A stretch of 22,898 nt of DNA, from positions 1 through 22,898 of the forward strand of contig DAIBBI010000020.1 of NCBI GenBank assembly GCA_027442615.1. Reading direction: 5' to 3'. Shown here in pieces: positions 8,784-15,944 of the stretch. The translations under genes were made by a program, and so were the position numbers. Position 1 is the stretch's first letter, and each line of letters begins with the position of its first letter. Origin of the DNA: JAJZRV01 sp027442615. Lineage in GTDB: Bacteria; Pseudomonadota; Gammaproteobacteria; Burkholderiales; Ferrovaceae. The notes beneath the pieces are model-generated. The model saw only the letters and a list, made by a program, of their open reading frames with translations. It had not been told where the DNA came from and made no database searches.

Positions 8784-9703
8784 GCGCCGCACCCCGCACA
8801 GGGCATGTCCATATCGCCGAAGTGGTGACGCGCGACGGCTTCCAGTCCGAAGCGCAGTTCATCCCCACTGCAGACAAAATTGCCCTCATCGACCGCATGA
8901 GCAGGGCAGGTTACGCCGCCATTGAGGTCAGCTCCTTTACCAGCCCCAAGGCCATCCCCATGCTGGCCGATGCCGATGCCGTGTTTGCCGGCATTGCCCG
9001 CAGCCCAGCCGTGGAATACCTTGCCCTCGTCCCCAACCTGCGCGGTGCCGAGCGGGCGCTGGCGGCCCGGGCGGACGCCTTCAACCTGGTGATGTCCATC
9101 AGCGAGGCCCACAATCAGGCCAACCTGCGCATGAGCCGTGAACAATCCTTTGTGCAACTGCAGGAAGTCATCGCCCTTGCAGCGGCACACCAGACCCCCG
9201 TCAACGTATCGCTTTCCACCAGTTTTGGCTGCTCGCTTGCCGGATGGGTGGACCCGAACGAAGTGATGCGCTGGGCCCGGCGCTTTGCCGATCTTGGCGT
9301 GCGGGGCATTTCGCTGTGCGACACCACCGGCATGGCTGACCCGGCAGCCGTGAGCACCCTGTGCACGCGTGCCGTGGACGCATTCCCGCAGCTGCAGATT
9401 ACCGCGCACTTTCACAACACCCGCGGCATGGGCCTGGCCAACGTGGTGGCAGCCCTGCAGGCCGGCATTCGCCATTTCGATGCCTCACTTGGAGGGTTGG
9501 GGGGCTGCCCTTACGCACCGGGTGCCACGGGCAACATCTGCACGGAGGAACTGGTGCACATGCTGGACTTGATGGGTTACGACACCGGCATGAATTTGCC
9601 GCTGGTGCTGGAGAGCGCCGCGCTGCTGGAGCGGCTGGTGGGGCGCACCGTGCCCAGCCAACTACTGCGTGCCGGGCCCGTACCCGCGAGGCCGCTGGCG
9701 TGA
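8780..9703 (+). CDS. Hydroxymethylglutaryl-CoA lyase-like enzyme
   Basis: 307 residues, a TIM-barrel HMGL-like protein. Visible active-site residues match HMG-CoA lyase: R18-D19 in VTRDGFQSE, metal ligands H210 and H212 in AHFHNTRG, the signature GGLGGCPYAPGATGN with catalytic C243, and N252. Known members split (S)-HMG-CoA into acetyl-CoA and acetoacetate; related enzymes may split other 3-hydroxy-3-methylacyl-CoAs. RDGFQSE differs from the usual RDGLQNE, so the substrate may differ. The start overlaps the transferase stop (ATGA), and its own stop overlaps the methyltransferase start (GTGA). Confidence 0.9.
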   Translation: MSAAPRTGHVHIAEVVTRDGFQSEAQFIPTADKIALIDRMSRAGYAAIEVSSFTSPKAIPMLADADAVFAGIARSPAVEYLALVPNLRGAERALAARADAFNLVMSISEAHNQANLRMSREQSFVQLQEVIALAAAHQTPVNVSLSTSFGCSLAGWVDPNEVMRWARRFADLGVRGISLCDTTGMADPAAVSTLCTRAVDAFPQLQITAHFHNTRGMGLANVVAALQAGIRHFDASLGGLGGCPYAPGATGNICTEELVHMLDLMGYDTGMNLPLVLESAALLERLVGRTVPSQLLRAGPVPARPLA

Positions 9704-10317
9704 CGCCCCCCGGGCCCAACCCGGCATTCTGGCAAGAGCGCTTTCTCTCGGGGCAGATCGCCTGGGATCGCGGTGGACCCAGTCCGCAACTGCTGGCCTG
9801 GCTGGATTCTGGCGCGCTCAAACCCTGCCGCATTGCAGTACCCGGTTGCGGGTCGGGTTGGGAAGTGGCTGAACTGGCACGACGCGGTTTTGAGGTGGTG
9901 GGCATCGATTACACCGCCGCTGCAGTGGCCCGGGTGCGCGCCCTGCTCGCGGCACAGGGGCTGCACCCTCCCATCGTTCAGGCTGACGTCCTGCAGTGGC
10001 AACCGGATCGGCCGCTGGATGCGGTGTACGAGCAAACCTGCCTGTGCGCCATTCATCCCGCTTTCTGGACGACCTATGCCCAACAGCTGCGACAATGGTT
10101 GCGCCCGGGCGGCAACCTGTGGGCCCTGTTCATGCAGGTGCGGCGCCCCGAAGCCGAAACGGAAGGCCGCGTGCTGGGGCCGCCCTACCATTGCGACATG
10201 ACGGCCATGCAGGCCCTCTTCCCCAGCCCGCTCTGGCTGTGGCCGGAACCACCCCACCCTGCCATACCCCACCCCACGGGCTGGAGGGAACTGGCAGTCC
10301 TCCTGACCCGCGTTTAA
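9700..10317 (+). CDS. SAM-dependent methyltransferase, thiopurine methyltransferase (TPMT)-like
   Basis: 205 residues from a GTG at 9700 that overlaps the lyase TGA; the open frame extends further upstream, but only from this point does it look like a protein. TPMT-like features: FWQERFLSGQIAWDRG at 10-25, SAM-binding VPGCGSG at 47-53, VGIDYT for the second motif, and a final segment GPPYHCDMTAMQALF. It should be a cytosolic small-molecule methyltransferase; TPMT relatives methylate S, Se or Te compounds, but the substrate here is unknown. Its presence in a CoA-transferase/lyase operon is not explained by that pathway. It converges on the OsmC-family gene, and both use the shared TTAA at 10314-10317 as stop codon. 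Confidence 0.82.
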   Translation: MTPPGPNPAFWQERFLSGQIAWDRGGPSPQLLAWLDSGALKPCRIAVPGCGSGWEVAELARRGFEVVGIDYTAAAVARVRALLAAQGLHPPIVQADVLQWQPDRPLDAVYEQTCLCAIHPAFWTTYAQQLRQWLRPGGNLWALFMQVRRPEAETEGRVLGPPYHCDMTAMQALFPSPLWLWPEPPHPAIPHPTGWRELAVLLTRV

Positions 10318-10814
10318 GCGGCAAGCCCCGGGGGCGCCTTGAGGGTTGCGCCCAGACTGTCCATCACGGAAACATGCACTGGAATCCCCTGGGCGACACT
10401 CTGCCCTACGGTGCAGAATCCTTCAAATTGATCCAGCACCCGCTCCAGGTGCTCCAGGCTCGCGGCCGGCACGCCCAGTTGAAGCGTGATGTGAATGCTC
10501 AAAACCCGCATCCGCCCCGCTTCGTTGCGACCCACCTCGGCACGCCCCTCGGTGCGCAGCGGTTCGGGGCGCTGCTTGAATTTGCGCAGGGCAAACAGCA
10601 GGGAATCACTCATGCAGTTGGCCACGGCGGCCACCAACAGTTGTCCCGGCGTGGGTCCGGCACCGCCACCCAGCGGCGGACTTTCGTCGGCGACGAGGGG
10701 GGCGATGGAAGGGGACAGACCCCCTGCGGGGGTCTGTCCCCGATGGGGCGTCCAATGGATTGCAAAACGATAGTCCTCCTGCTGTTCCAGGACCACCTGG
10801 GGTTCATCACTCAC
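10314..10814 (-). CDS. OsmC/Ohr-family protein carrying an in-frame palindrome
   Basis: 166 residues with the two conserved cysteines of OsmC-like proteins: C67 in VANCMSDSLLFALRKF and C134 in EGFCTVGQSV. Members reduce organic hydroperoxides through these cysteines, though many in this sub-branch are untested. Residues 25-35 (RGQTPAGGLSP) are encoded by a perfect palindrome at 10711-10741; this falls between the first strand (DYRFAIHW) and APLVADESPPLGGGAGP, where relatives as I recall have only a few residues, so it looks like an in-frame insertion. It is the last gene of a cytochrome c - trxC - OsmC unit, 19 bases after trxC, which suggests a thiol-redox or peroxide role. Confidence 0.88.
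   Translation of the reverse strand: MSDEPQVVLEQQEDYRFAIHWTPHRGQTPAGGLSPSIAPLVADESPPLGGGAGPTPGQLLVAAVANCMSDSLLFALRKFKQRPEPLRTEGRAEVGRNEAGRMRVLSIHITLQLGVPAASLEHLERVLDQFEGFCTVGQSVAQGIPVHVSVMDSLGATLKAPPGLAA
10711..10741. repeat. Perfect 31-base inverted repeat inside the OsmC-family gene
   Basis: Two exact 14-base arms (GGGGACAGACCCCC and its reverse complement) flank a TGC loop. It lies wholly in coding sequence and keeps the frame. There is no adjacent T tract, so it is not a standard terminator. No second full copy was noticed in this window. GGGGACAGACCCC-like dyads are, from memory, dispersed in some betaproteobacterial genomes; that is not verified here. Confidence 0.95.
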
Positions 10815-10833
10815 GATTTTTTTCCTCTGGATT

Positions 10834-11271
10834 TCAAACGCTGGATTGCTTCAAAACCTCGCCAATCAGGGCTTCGAGCTGGGCTGGCGGCAGCGCGCCG
10901 GAAACCCGGCCCAATTCCTGCCCGCCATGAAATACGCCCAGGGTGGGAATGGAACGGATGTTGAAGCGTGCCCCCAGCGCCTGTTCGGACTCGGTGTCCA
11001 CTTTGGCAAAAACCAGACGCCCGCCGTGTTTTTGGGCAGCCGCGGCAAAAGTCGGGGCAAAGCTGCGGCAAGGGCCACAACAGGGGGCCCAGAAATCAAC
11101 GATCACCGGCAACGCTGATTGCTGCAGCACCCCTTCGATGGTGTGAGTCTGAAGGGCATGGACACCCGCAAGCAAGGGCTTTTTACAGGCCCCGCAGGTA
11201 GGCTGCTCGGCCAACCGCTCGGGCGGAACGCGGTTGACCGCCTGGCAGTGAGGACAAGTCAATTGGATCAT
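10834..11271 (-). CDS. trxC: Thioredoxin TrxC (thioredoxin 2) with CCGPC active site
   Basis: 145 residues. The N-terminal zinc ribbon with C6-x2-C9 and C26-x2-C29 (CPHC, CGAC) marks the TrxC type. The thioredoxin fold follows, with active site FWAPCCGPCR (redox Cys C65 and C68) and the cis-proline in RSIPTLGVF (P109). The residue before CGPC, nearly always Trp, is Cys64 here, so the motif is CCGPC with a third adjacent thiol. It is a cytosolic disulfide reductase. The start overlaps the cytochrome stop (ATGA at 11268-11271), and the OsmC-family gene follows after 19 bases. Confidence 0.95.
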   Translation of the reverse strand: MIQLTCPHCQAVNRVPPERLAEQPTCGACKKPLLAGVHALQTHTIEGVLQQSALPVIVDFWAPCCGPCRSFAPTFAAAAQKHGGRLVFAKVDTESEQALGARFNIRSIPTLGVFHGGQELGRVSGALPPAQLEALIGEVLKQSSV

Positions 11272-11717
11272 TGGGGCTTTCCACCCATGTCGATGGCCTT
11301 CCCCTGGGAGAGCGAGGTCACATAAACCACCAGCGCATTGAGCTCGTCGCTGCCGTAGGCAGGGACCTGTCCCTCCAGCGCGCCTCCGACGCAGTTCCTG
11401 ATCTGGTCCGGCAGGGTCACCACCTTACCCTGGCGTGGCTTGAAGAGCGGAAACACCGCCGCTGCGTTGGCGAGACTGGGAATGGCCTTGCCATCGGGCA
11501 GCTTGCCCGGGGCCAGGCCGCCGCTCAAATGGCAGGTTTGACACACCCGGCCATTGCCGTTGAAGGTGTTGTGGGTGAATAACTCCTTGCCTTGCTGGAC
11601 GGCTTTTTCCAGCTGCGGATCGGCCATGGGTGCGGCAAGCGCTGACGCGGCGAGGTATAGCAAGGTGGCCGCCGCGAGGACGCGTGACCCCTGGATCAAT
11701 GGACGGATCGTATTCAT
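11268..11717 (-). CDS. Periplasmic monoheme c-type cytochrome
   Basis: 149 residues. A Sec signal peptide covers about 1-29 (hydrophobic VLAAATLLYLAASALAA). One heme site C59QTCH63 is present. The C-terminal part (LPDQIRNCVGGALEGQVPAYGSDELNALVVYVTSL, about 102-136) resembles the fold of SoxA/TsdA-type cytochromes; C109 lies 46 residues after the heme histidine and could be the distal ligand, with M144 (AIDMGG) as an alternative. GGGAGG is a good ribosome site just before the ATG. It is the first gene of the operon with trxC and the OsmC-family gene. A role in periplasmic electron transfer is safe; involvement in sulfur or thiol chemistry is speculation. Confidence 0.85.
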   Translation of the reverse strand: MNTIRPLIQGSRVLAAATLLYLAASALAAPMADPQLEKAVQQGKELFTHNTFNGNGRVCQTCHLSGGLAPGKLPDGKAIPSLANAAAVFPLFKPRQGKVVTLPDQIRNCVGGALEGQVPAYGSDELNALVVYVTSLSQGKAIDMGGKPQ

Positions 11718-11813
11718 GGAACCTCCCGAATTGAAATGACGTTGCGACAGAAAAGTGTACCAGCGATCCTGCCTTCAGTTATATTCGTAAACATTGAATC
11801 CCTGAATTGCCCT

Positions 11814-13148
11814 ATGCCCCTCGGCGGACTCAAACTCTCCGAACTCATCGCTTCCCTGAGCCATGCCCTCGACATGACTGAAGGACAGCCCGCAGGTCAT
11901 TGCGTGCGTTGCTGCTGGATCGGCATGCATGTGGGCCAGTCTCTGGGGCTATCCGAACAGTCGTTGTGGGAACTCTACTACACCCTGCTCCTCAAGGATC
12001 TTGGATGCAGCAGTAACGCAGCGCGCATCTGCGAACTCTACATCACCGACGATCTTGCCTTCAAACGGGATTACAAACTGCTGGACGGCAGCCTCAACCA
12101 AGCCCTGAGTTTCGTACTCAACCATACCGGGCTGCAGGCCGGCCTCGCGGATCGTTTCCGCAAGCTCCTCAACGTGGTGCGTCATGGTGACGAAATGGCG
12201 CAGGAACTGATCCAGACACGCTGCCAGCGCGGCGCGGACATTGCGCGTCAGCTGCGCTTCAACGAAGCGGTGGCACTGGGCATCCACGCCCTGGACGAAC
12301 ACTGGGACGGGGCCGGCCGCCCGGATGGCCTGTCGGGAGGCGCCATTCCCGTTTATTCGCGCATTGCCTTGCTGTCCCAAGTGGTGGACGTGTTCCACAC
12401 CGTCGCGGGAGCTGAAGGAGCCCTGCGGGAAGCCCGCCATCGTGCAGGCTCCTGGTTTGACCCCGAACTGGTCAGCGTGCTGGAGTCGCTGGCTGACCGC
12501 CCCGAGTTCTGGGCCATGCTAAGCTCGCCGGCGCTTCACCAATCCGTCTTCGAGCTCGCCCCAGGGCGGTATGAAGCCCCGGTCGATGAGGCCTATCTGG
12601 ACGAAATCGCAGCGGGGTTCGGACAGATCGTGGATGCCAAAAGTCCCTACACGCAGGGGCACAGCGTTCGGGTAGCCCTGTATGCCGAACTGGTGGCGCA
12701 GGAGCTTGACCTTTCGGAATCCCGTCGCCGCTGGCTAAGACGCGGTGCACTGCTGCACGACGTGGGCAAGCTTGGGGTGAGCAACGCCATCCTGGACAAA
12801 CCCGGAAAACTCGATGACCACGAGTGGGAATCCGTCAAGCAGCATGCCGCATTCACCGGCGCCATCCTGGGGCGCATCAGCATTTTCAGGGAACTGGCAG
12901 GCGTGTCGAGCGCGCATCACGAGCGCCTCGATGGAACAGGTTATCCCATGGGCCTCAAGGCAGAGGAGATTGCCCTGGAGACCCGCATCATTACCATTGC
13001 CGACATTTTCGATGCCATCACTGCAGAACGCCCTTATCGGGGCGCCATCCCGGTGCCACAAACCCTTGACATCATGTCCAAAAATCTGGACAGCGCCATT
13101 GATCGCACCTGCTTTGAGGCGCTCAGGAAAGTTGCGCTGCAGTTCTAG
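11814..13148 (+). CDS. Tandem HD-GYP-domain protein, first half degenerate
   Basis: 444 residues from the ATG at 11814. The frame is open to an ATG at 11736, but that would leave only 18 bases to the divergent cytochrome gene, and a TATATT -10-like box lies at 11780-11785. The C-terminal half (about 262-440) is a complete HD-GYP domain: H283, HDVGK (H315, D316), H344, HHERLDGTGYP (368-378) and IADIFDAI. Such domains hydrolyse cyclic di-GMP or related dinucleotides. The N-terminal half follows the same plan, but KDLGC (61-65) replaces HDVGK and ALDEHWDGAGRP (159-170) replaces the HHE..GYP motif, so it probably lacks metals. An unusual GHCVRCC cluster (28-34) is near the start. It converges with the cardiolipin synthase gene with a 9-base gap. 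Confidence 0.88.
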   Translation: MPLGGLKLSELIASLSHALDMTEGQPAGHCVRCCWIGMHVGQSLGLSEQSLWELYYTLLLKDLGCSSNAARICELYITDDLAFKRDYKLLDGSLNQALSFVLNHTGLQAGLADRFRKLLNVVRHGDEMAQELIQTRCQRGADIARQLRFNEAVALGIHALDEHWDGAGRPDGLSGGAIPVYSRIALLSQVVDVFHTVAGAEGALREARHRAGSWFDPELVSVLESLADRPEFWAMLSSPALHQSVFELAPGRYEAPVDEAYLDEIAAGFGQIVDAKSPYTQGHSVRVALYAELVAQELDLSESRRRWLRRGALLHDVGKLGVSNAILDKPGKLDDHEWESVKQHAAFTGAILGRISIFRELAGVSSAHHERLDGTGYPMGLKAEEIALETRIITIADIFDAITAERPYRGAIPVPQTLDIMSKNLDSAIDRTCFEALRKVALQF

Positions 13149-13157
13149 GCGGTCGCC

Positions 13158-14564
13158 CTAGAGCTGAAAAGCAACCGTCCGCGCCAAGCCTTCGATGATA
13201 TCCCGCCTCCAGGTGGGCATACGGGGCCTGTAGTGTCTTGACAGCTTCAGCTGCCGTGCCACCCAGTCCGACAACCAGCCAATTTCAGCCGCCCCATAAA
13301 ATGCCGTCATCAGTTCGAAGTTCAGGAACAGGCTGCGCGCATCGAGATTGGCCGATCCGCACAAGGCCATATCGTCATCGACGATGACCGCCTTGGCGTG
13401 AATCATGTCGGGGTACAGCATCACTTCAGCCCCCGCATGCACCAGCTCTCGCAAGGCCTGCTCACGGGCCAGATCGGCCAGCATGTGATTGGAGCGGCGT
13501 GGCAACAACAGCGTAAGCGCCACGCCGCGTCGACAGGCCATGCACAAGGCAAGGAGCAGCGCCTCATCGGGCACAAAGTATGGGGTGACGGCGACAACGC
13601 GTCGCCTGGCCTGATAGGCCGAGGTCAGCAGCAGGTCGTATACGGTATCATCTGCAAGATCGGGACCACTGGGCACGAGTTGTGCTCTTGCACCCATCGC
13701 GCCAGTCACATCGTCAGCATCTGCATTCCTGGCCTGTCCGATTCCGCCGGGCATTTTCCAGTCGCGCTCAAACAAACCCTGCGCCTGTTTGGCCAGGGGC
13801 CCGCGCACTTCAAAGCTCAAATCCGTCCAGGCAGGGCACCCGGGGCGATCAATGAAATACTCCGCAGCCAGATTGCGTCCGCCGCTCCACAATCGGCCCC
13901 CGTCGGCAATCAGCATTTTGCGGTGATTGCGCAGGTTGCTGCTGCCCTTCAGGGGGTTATGCAATAGCGGCATGAACCAGCGCACGGTCACTCCCTCAGC
14001 GCGTAAAAGCGGGATATGGCGTCGCGATTTTTGCAGCCCACCCACGGCATCGAGCAACACGCGCACTTTCACGCCGCGTGTGGCGGCGCGGCCCAGTGCC
14101 GCCACCACTTCGCGACCCACTTCATCCGGGGCAAGGATGAAGCTGCAACATTCAATCTGCGCCGTGGCCCCCTCGACCAGGGCGAGCAGCGATGCCTTCG
14201 AAGCCGCACCATCCTCGTGAAAAACGACTTCATGATTACTGCAGGCGGGCGGCATATCCATTGCCGTGAGCAGGCTCGTGGCCCACGGCGGCTCTCCCGC
14301 TTGGGATGCAGAGGTTTGCCTGCGACCTGGCAGGCGCCGCGGCCGCGGAAACTTGCGCATGCCAAACAGCAGGAACAGCGGAATGCCCAGATAGGGAAAC
14401 AGTCCGATGACCATCACCCAGGCAATGGCCGAAGCGGGAGGGCGTCGCTGCTGCCCGATTTTGGTCAGCAGAAAGTAGGTCAACAAACCTGCCAGCACCA
14501 GGGCGCTATGCTCCAGCGCCAGGACAGGATAGGAAAGCTCATGAATGAAGGTGGCCCACTGCAT
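13158..14564 (-). CDS. cls: Cardiolipin synthase (phospholipase D superfamily)
   Basis: About 468-473 residues. Two N-terminal membrane segments (about 17-38 and 51-74) are followed by a basic linker and two PLD domains. Both HKD motifs are intact: NHRKMLIADGGRLWSGGRN (H219, K221, D226 counted from the GTG at 14579) and IHAKAVIVDDDMALCGSANLD (H394, K396, D401). This matches ClsA-type bacterial cardiolipin synthases, which join two phosphatidylglycerols in the inner membrane. The ATG at 14564 has GTGAGG about 9 bases upstream; a GTG at 14579 overlapping the DedA stop is the alternative. It is the last gene of the M50 - EEP - DedA - Cls run. Confidence 0.93.
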   Translation of the reverse strand: MQWATFIHELSYPVLALEHSALVLAGLLTYFLLTKIGQQRRPPASAIAWVMVIGLFPYLGIPLFLLFGMRKFPRPRRLPGRRQTSASQAGEPPWATSLLTAMDMPPACSNHEVVFHEDGAASKASLLALVEGATAQIECCSFILAPDEVGREVVAALGRAATRGVKVRVLLDAVGGLQKSRRHIPLLRAEGVTVRWFMPLLHNPLKGSSNLRNHRKMLIADGGRLWSGGRNLAAEYFIDRPGCPAWTDLSFEVRGPLAKQAQGLFERDWKMPGGIGQARNADADDVTGAMGARAQLVPSGPDLADDTVYDLLLTSAYQARRRVVAVTPYFVPDEALLLALCMACRRGVALTLLLPRRSNHMLADLAREQALRELVHAGAEVMLYPDMIHAKAVIVDDDMALCGSANLDARSLFLNFELMTAFYGAAEIGWLSDWVARQLKLSRHYRPRMPTWRRDIIEGLARTVAFQL

Positions 14565-14575
14565 TGAGAAAAACC

Positions 14576-15163
14576 TCACCCAGGTTTGTTTGAATCGTCC
14601 TCATAGTGTACCGAGCGCCGGTACAGCCAGAGTGCAGCAATGAACCCCGCCAGCAGGATGCCCAAAAGAATGAACAGCTCCACATGCTCTATGTCTGCAA
14701 CCCAGACCTCCAGCGCCACGCCGAAATAATAGCCTGCACCGGACACTATGAGCGCCCACAGGACGGCGCCCACGAAGTTGAGAACGGCAAACCGGAAAAA
14801 GGGCACATTGCTGGTGCCCAGAATGATCGGGCCAGCGATGCGCAGACCATAGAGAAAGCGGATCACCAGAATCAGAACCACATGATAGCGCTCCAGCAGG
14901 CGATGGACCTGCGGCACACGGTGCGCCAGGCTGGGAAACCTGGCAATCAAAACGGCTCCCTTCCAGCGTCCCACCATGAAAGCGATCTGATCTCCCAGGG
15001 TTCCCCCCACGATGGCAATGGCAATGACCGCGGGCCAGTGCAGCAACCCCCGCTGTGCCGCATATCCCGCCGCCAGGAGGATCGTCTCCCCTTCCAGCAG
15101 CGTGCCCAGAAAGACGGCAAGGTAGCCGTAGGAGGCCACAAGTGCGCTGATCGCCGCCGTCAT
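14576..15163 (-). CDS. DedA-family membrane protein
   Basis: 195 residues with several hydrophobic segments. Family features: FLGTLLEGETILLAAGYAAQRG near 18-39 with the conserved acidic residue E24, a GGTLGDQIAFMVGR stretch, and the arginine-bearing RFLYGLRIAGPIILG motif near 102-116. DedA proteins are proposed undecaprenyl-phosphate or phospholipid flippases/transporters of the inner membrane that depend on the proton gradient. The start overlaps the EEP gene stop (15160-15163, ATGA) and its stop overlaps the alternative GTG start of cls, so it sits in a translationally coupled lipid operon. Confidence 0.92.
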   Translation of the reverse strand: MTAAISALVASYGYLAVFLGTLLEGETILLAAGYAAQRGLLHWPAVIAIAIVGGTLGDQIAFMVGRWKGAVLIARFPSLAHRVPQVHRLLERYHVVLILVIRFLYGLRIAGPIILGTSNVPFFRFAVLNFVGAVLWALIVSGAGYYFGVALEVWVADIEHVELFILLGILLAGFIAALWLYRRSVHYEDDSNKPG

Positions 15164-15936
15164 GCGCCCTCCTCCGGCACAGTCACTTCAAGCACCAGGG
15201 CCGCGTGATCTGAATAAGCCTGGGGCACGACGGTCAGGCGTGAGGATGCAGCAAGCCCGACGGAACAAAAGCACAGATCCAGCAACAGCTCGCGTTTGTG
15301 GAAGGTGAACGTGGGCACGTCTTCCTGATTGAGCAGAACGATGCCCGGGTGTTCCAACAGCGCGGAGAGTTCGGAGAGGCCTGACAAAATGTTGAAATCC
15401 CCAAGAAAAACGACCTCCCCCGAAACACCGTCCATCAGTTCACGCACCTCGAGGAGTTGCGCGCGTCGCACTGATCTGTTGAGCGAGAGGTGGGAAAAAA
15501 AAAGGAACAACCGTGGAGCAAGGGTAATCTTGTAAACCAGGCGCTTGGTGCCATGGCGAAAGTAGATTCTTTCGTGCGGAAAATCATGTTTGGCCATGAA
15601 CCCATTGCTTTTGCCACGGGTGACGAAGAAGGAACGCAGTTGGCTGGTGGGGCCATATTTGTTTTCGATATCGAAATGGGGATACTTCGCATCCATCAGG
15701 GCATGCAGTTGGTTGTACCCCCCCGATGTGAAGGAGCCCTTGTCGATTTCCACAAAACAGCACAAATCGGGATCTTCACGGGTGATGAGAGTGCCCAGTT
15801 GCCGCAGGGCATTTTTTTGGACCGTCGGCGAACAGTAGAAATGGCGATGCAGGTAGCGCACATGGTGCGAGAACTTCCCGCTGATGCCGCGGGCATATCC
15901 GAGGTTGCTCAACAGGATTTTATAGGTGTGCGCCAT
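15160..15936 (-). CDS. Endonuclease/exonuclease/phosphatase (EEP)-family protein, YbhP-like
   Basis: 258 residues from the ATG at 15936, 8 bases after the M50 stop; the longer open frame upstream is the antiphase of the M50 gene. EEP motifs are present in order: CFVEIDKG (metal-binding Glu), FFSHLSLNRSVRRAQ, FLGDFNILSG (Asp-Asn pair) and a final YSDHAALVLEV (Asp-His). The family cleaves phosphodiester or phosphomonoester bonds. In E. coli a similar protein, YbhP, is encoded next to cardiolipin synthase ClsB, and the same pairing here suggests a lipid or phospholipid-headgroup substrate rather than DNA. A run of nine A (15495-15503), read as T9 in the gene, lies in LFLFFSHLS. Confidence 0.85.
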   Translation of the reverse strand: MAHTYKILLSNLGYARGISGKFSHHVRYLHRHFYCSPTVQKNALRQLGTLITREDPDLCCFVEIDKGSFTSGGYNQLHALMDAKYPHFDIENKYGPTSQLRSFFVTRGKSNGFMAKHDFPHERIYFRHGTKRLVYKITLAPRLFLFFSHLSLNRSVRRAQLLEVRELMDGVSGEVVFLGDFNILSGLSELSALLEHPGIVLLNQEDVPTFTFHKRELLLDLCFCSVGLAASSRLTVVPQAYSDHAALVLEVTVPEEGA

Positions 15937-15944
15937 GCTGCATT

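Noticed and set aside
11346..11377. Small dyads in the cytochrome gene (CTGCC-GTA-GGCAG and AGGGA-CCTG-TCCCT)
   Set aside because: Short arms inside coding sequence, explained by codons of the conserved YGSDEL / EGQVPAY segment; not related to the palindrome in the OsmC gene.
13146..13162. Imperfect palindrome CTAGGCGG/CGCCCTAG between HD-GYP and cls stops
   Set aside because: Short, with a mismatched extra C, and largely produced by the two convergent TAG stops; no T tract to support a terminator.
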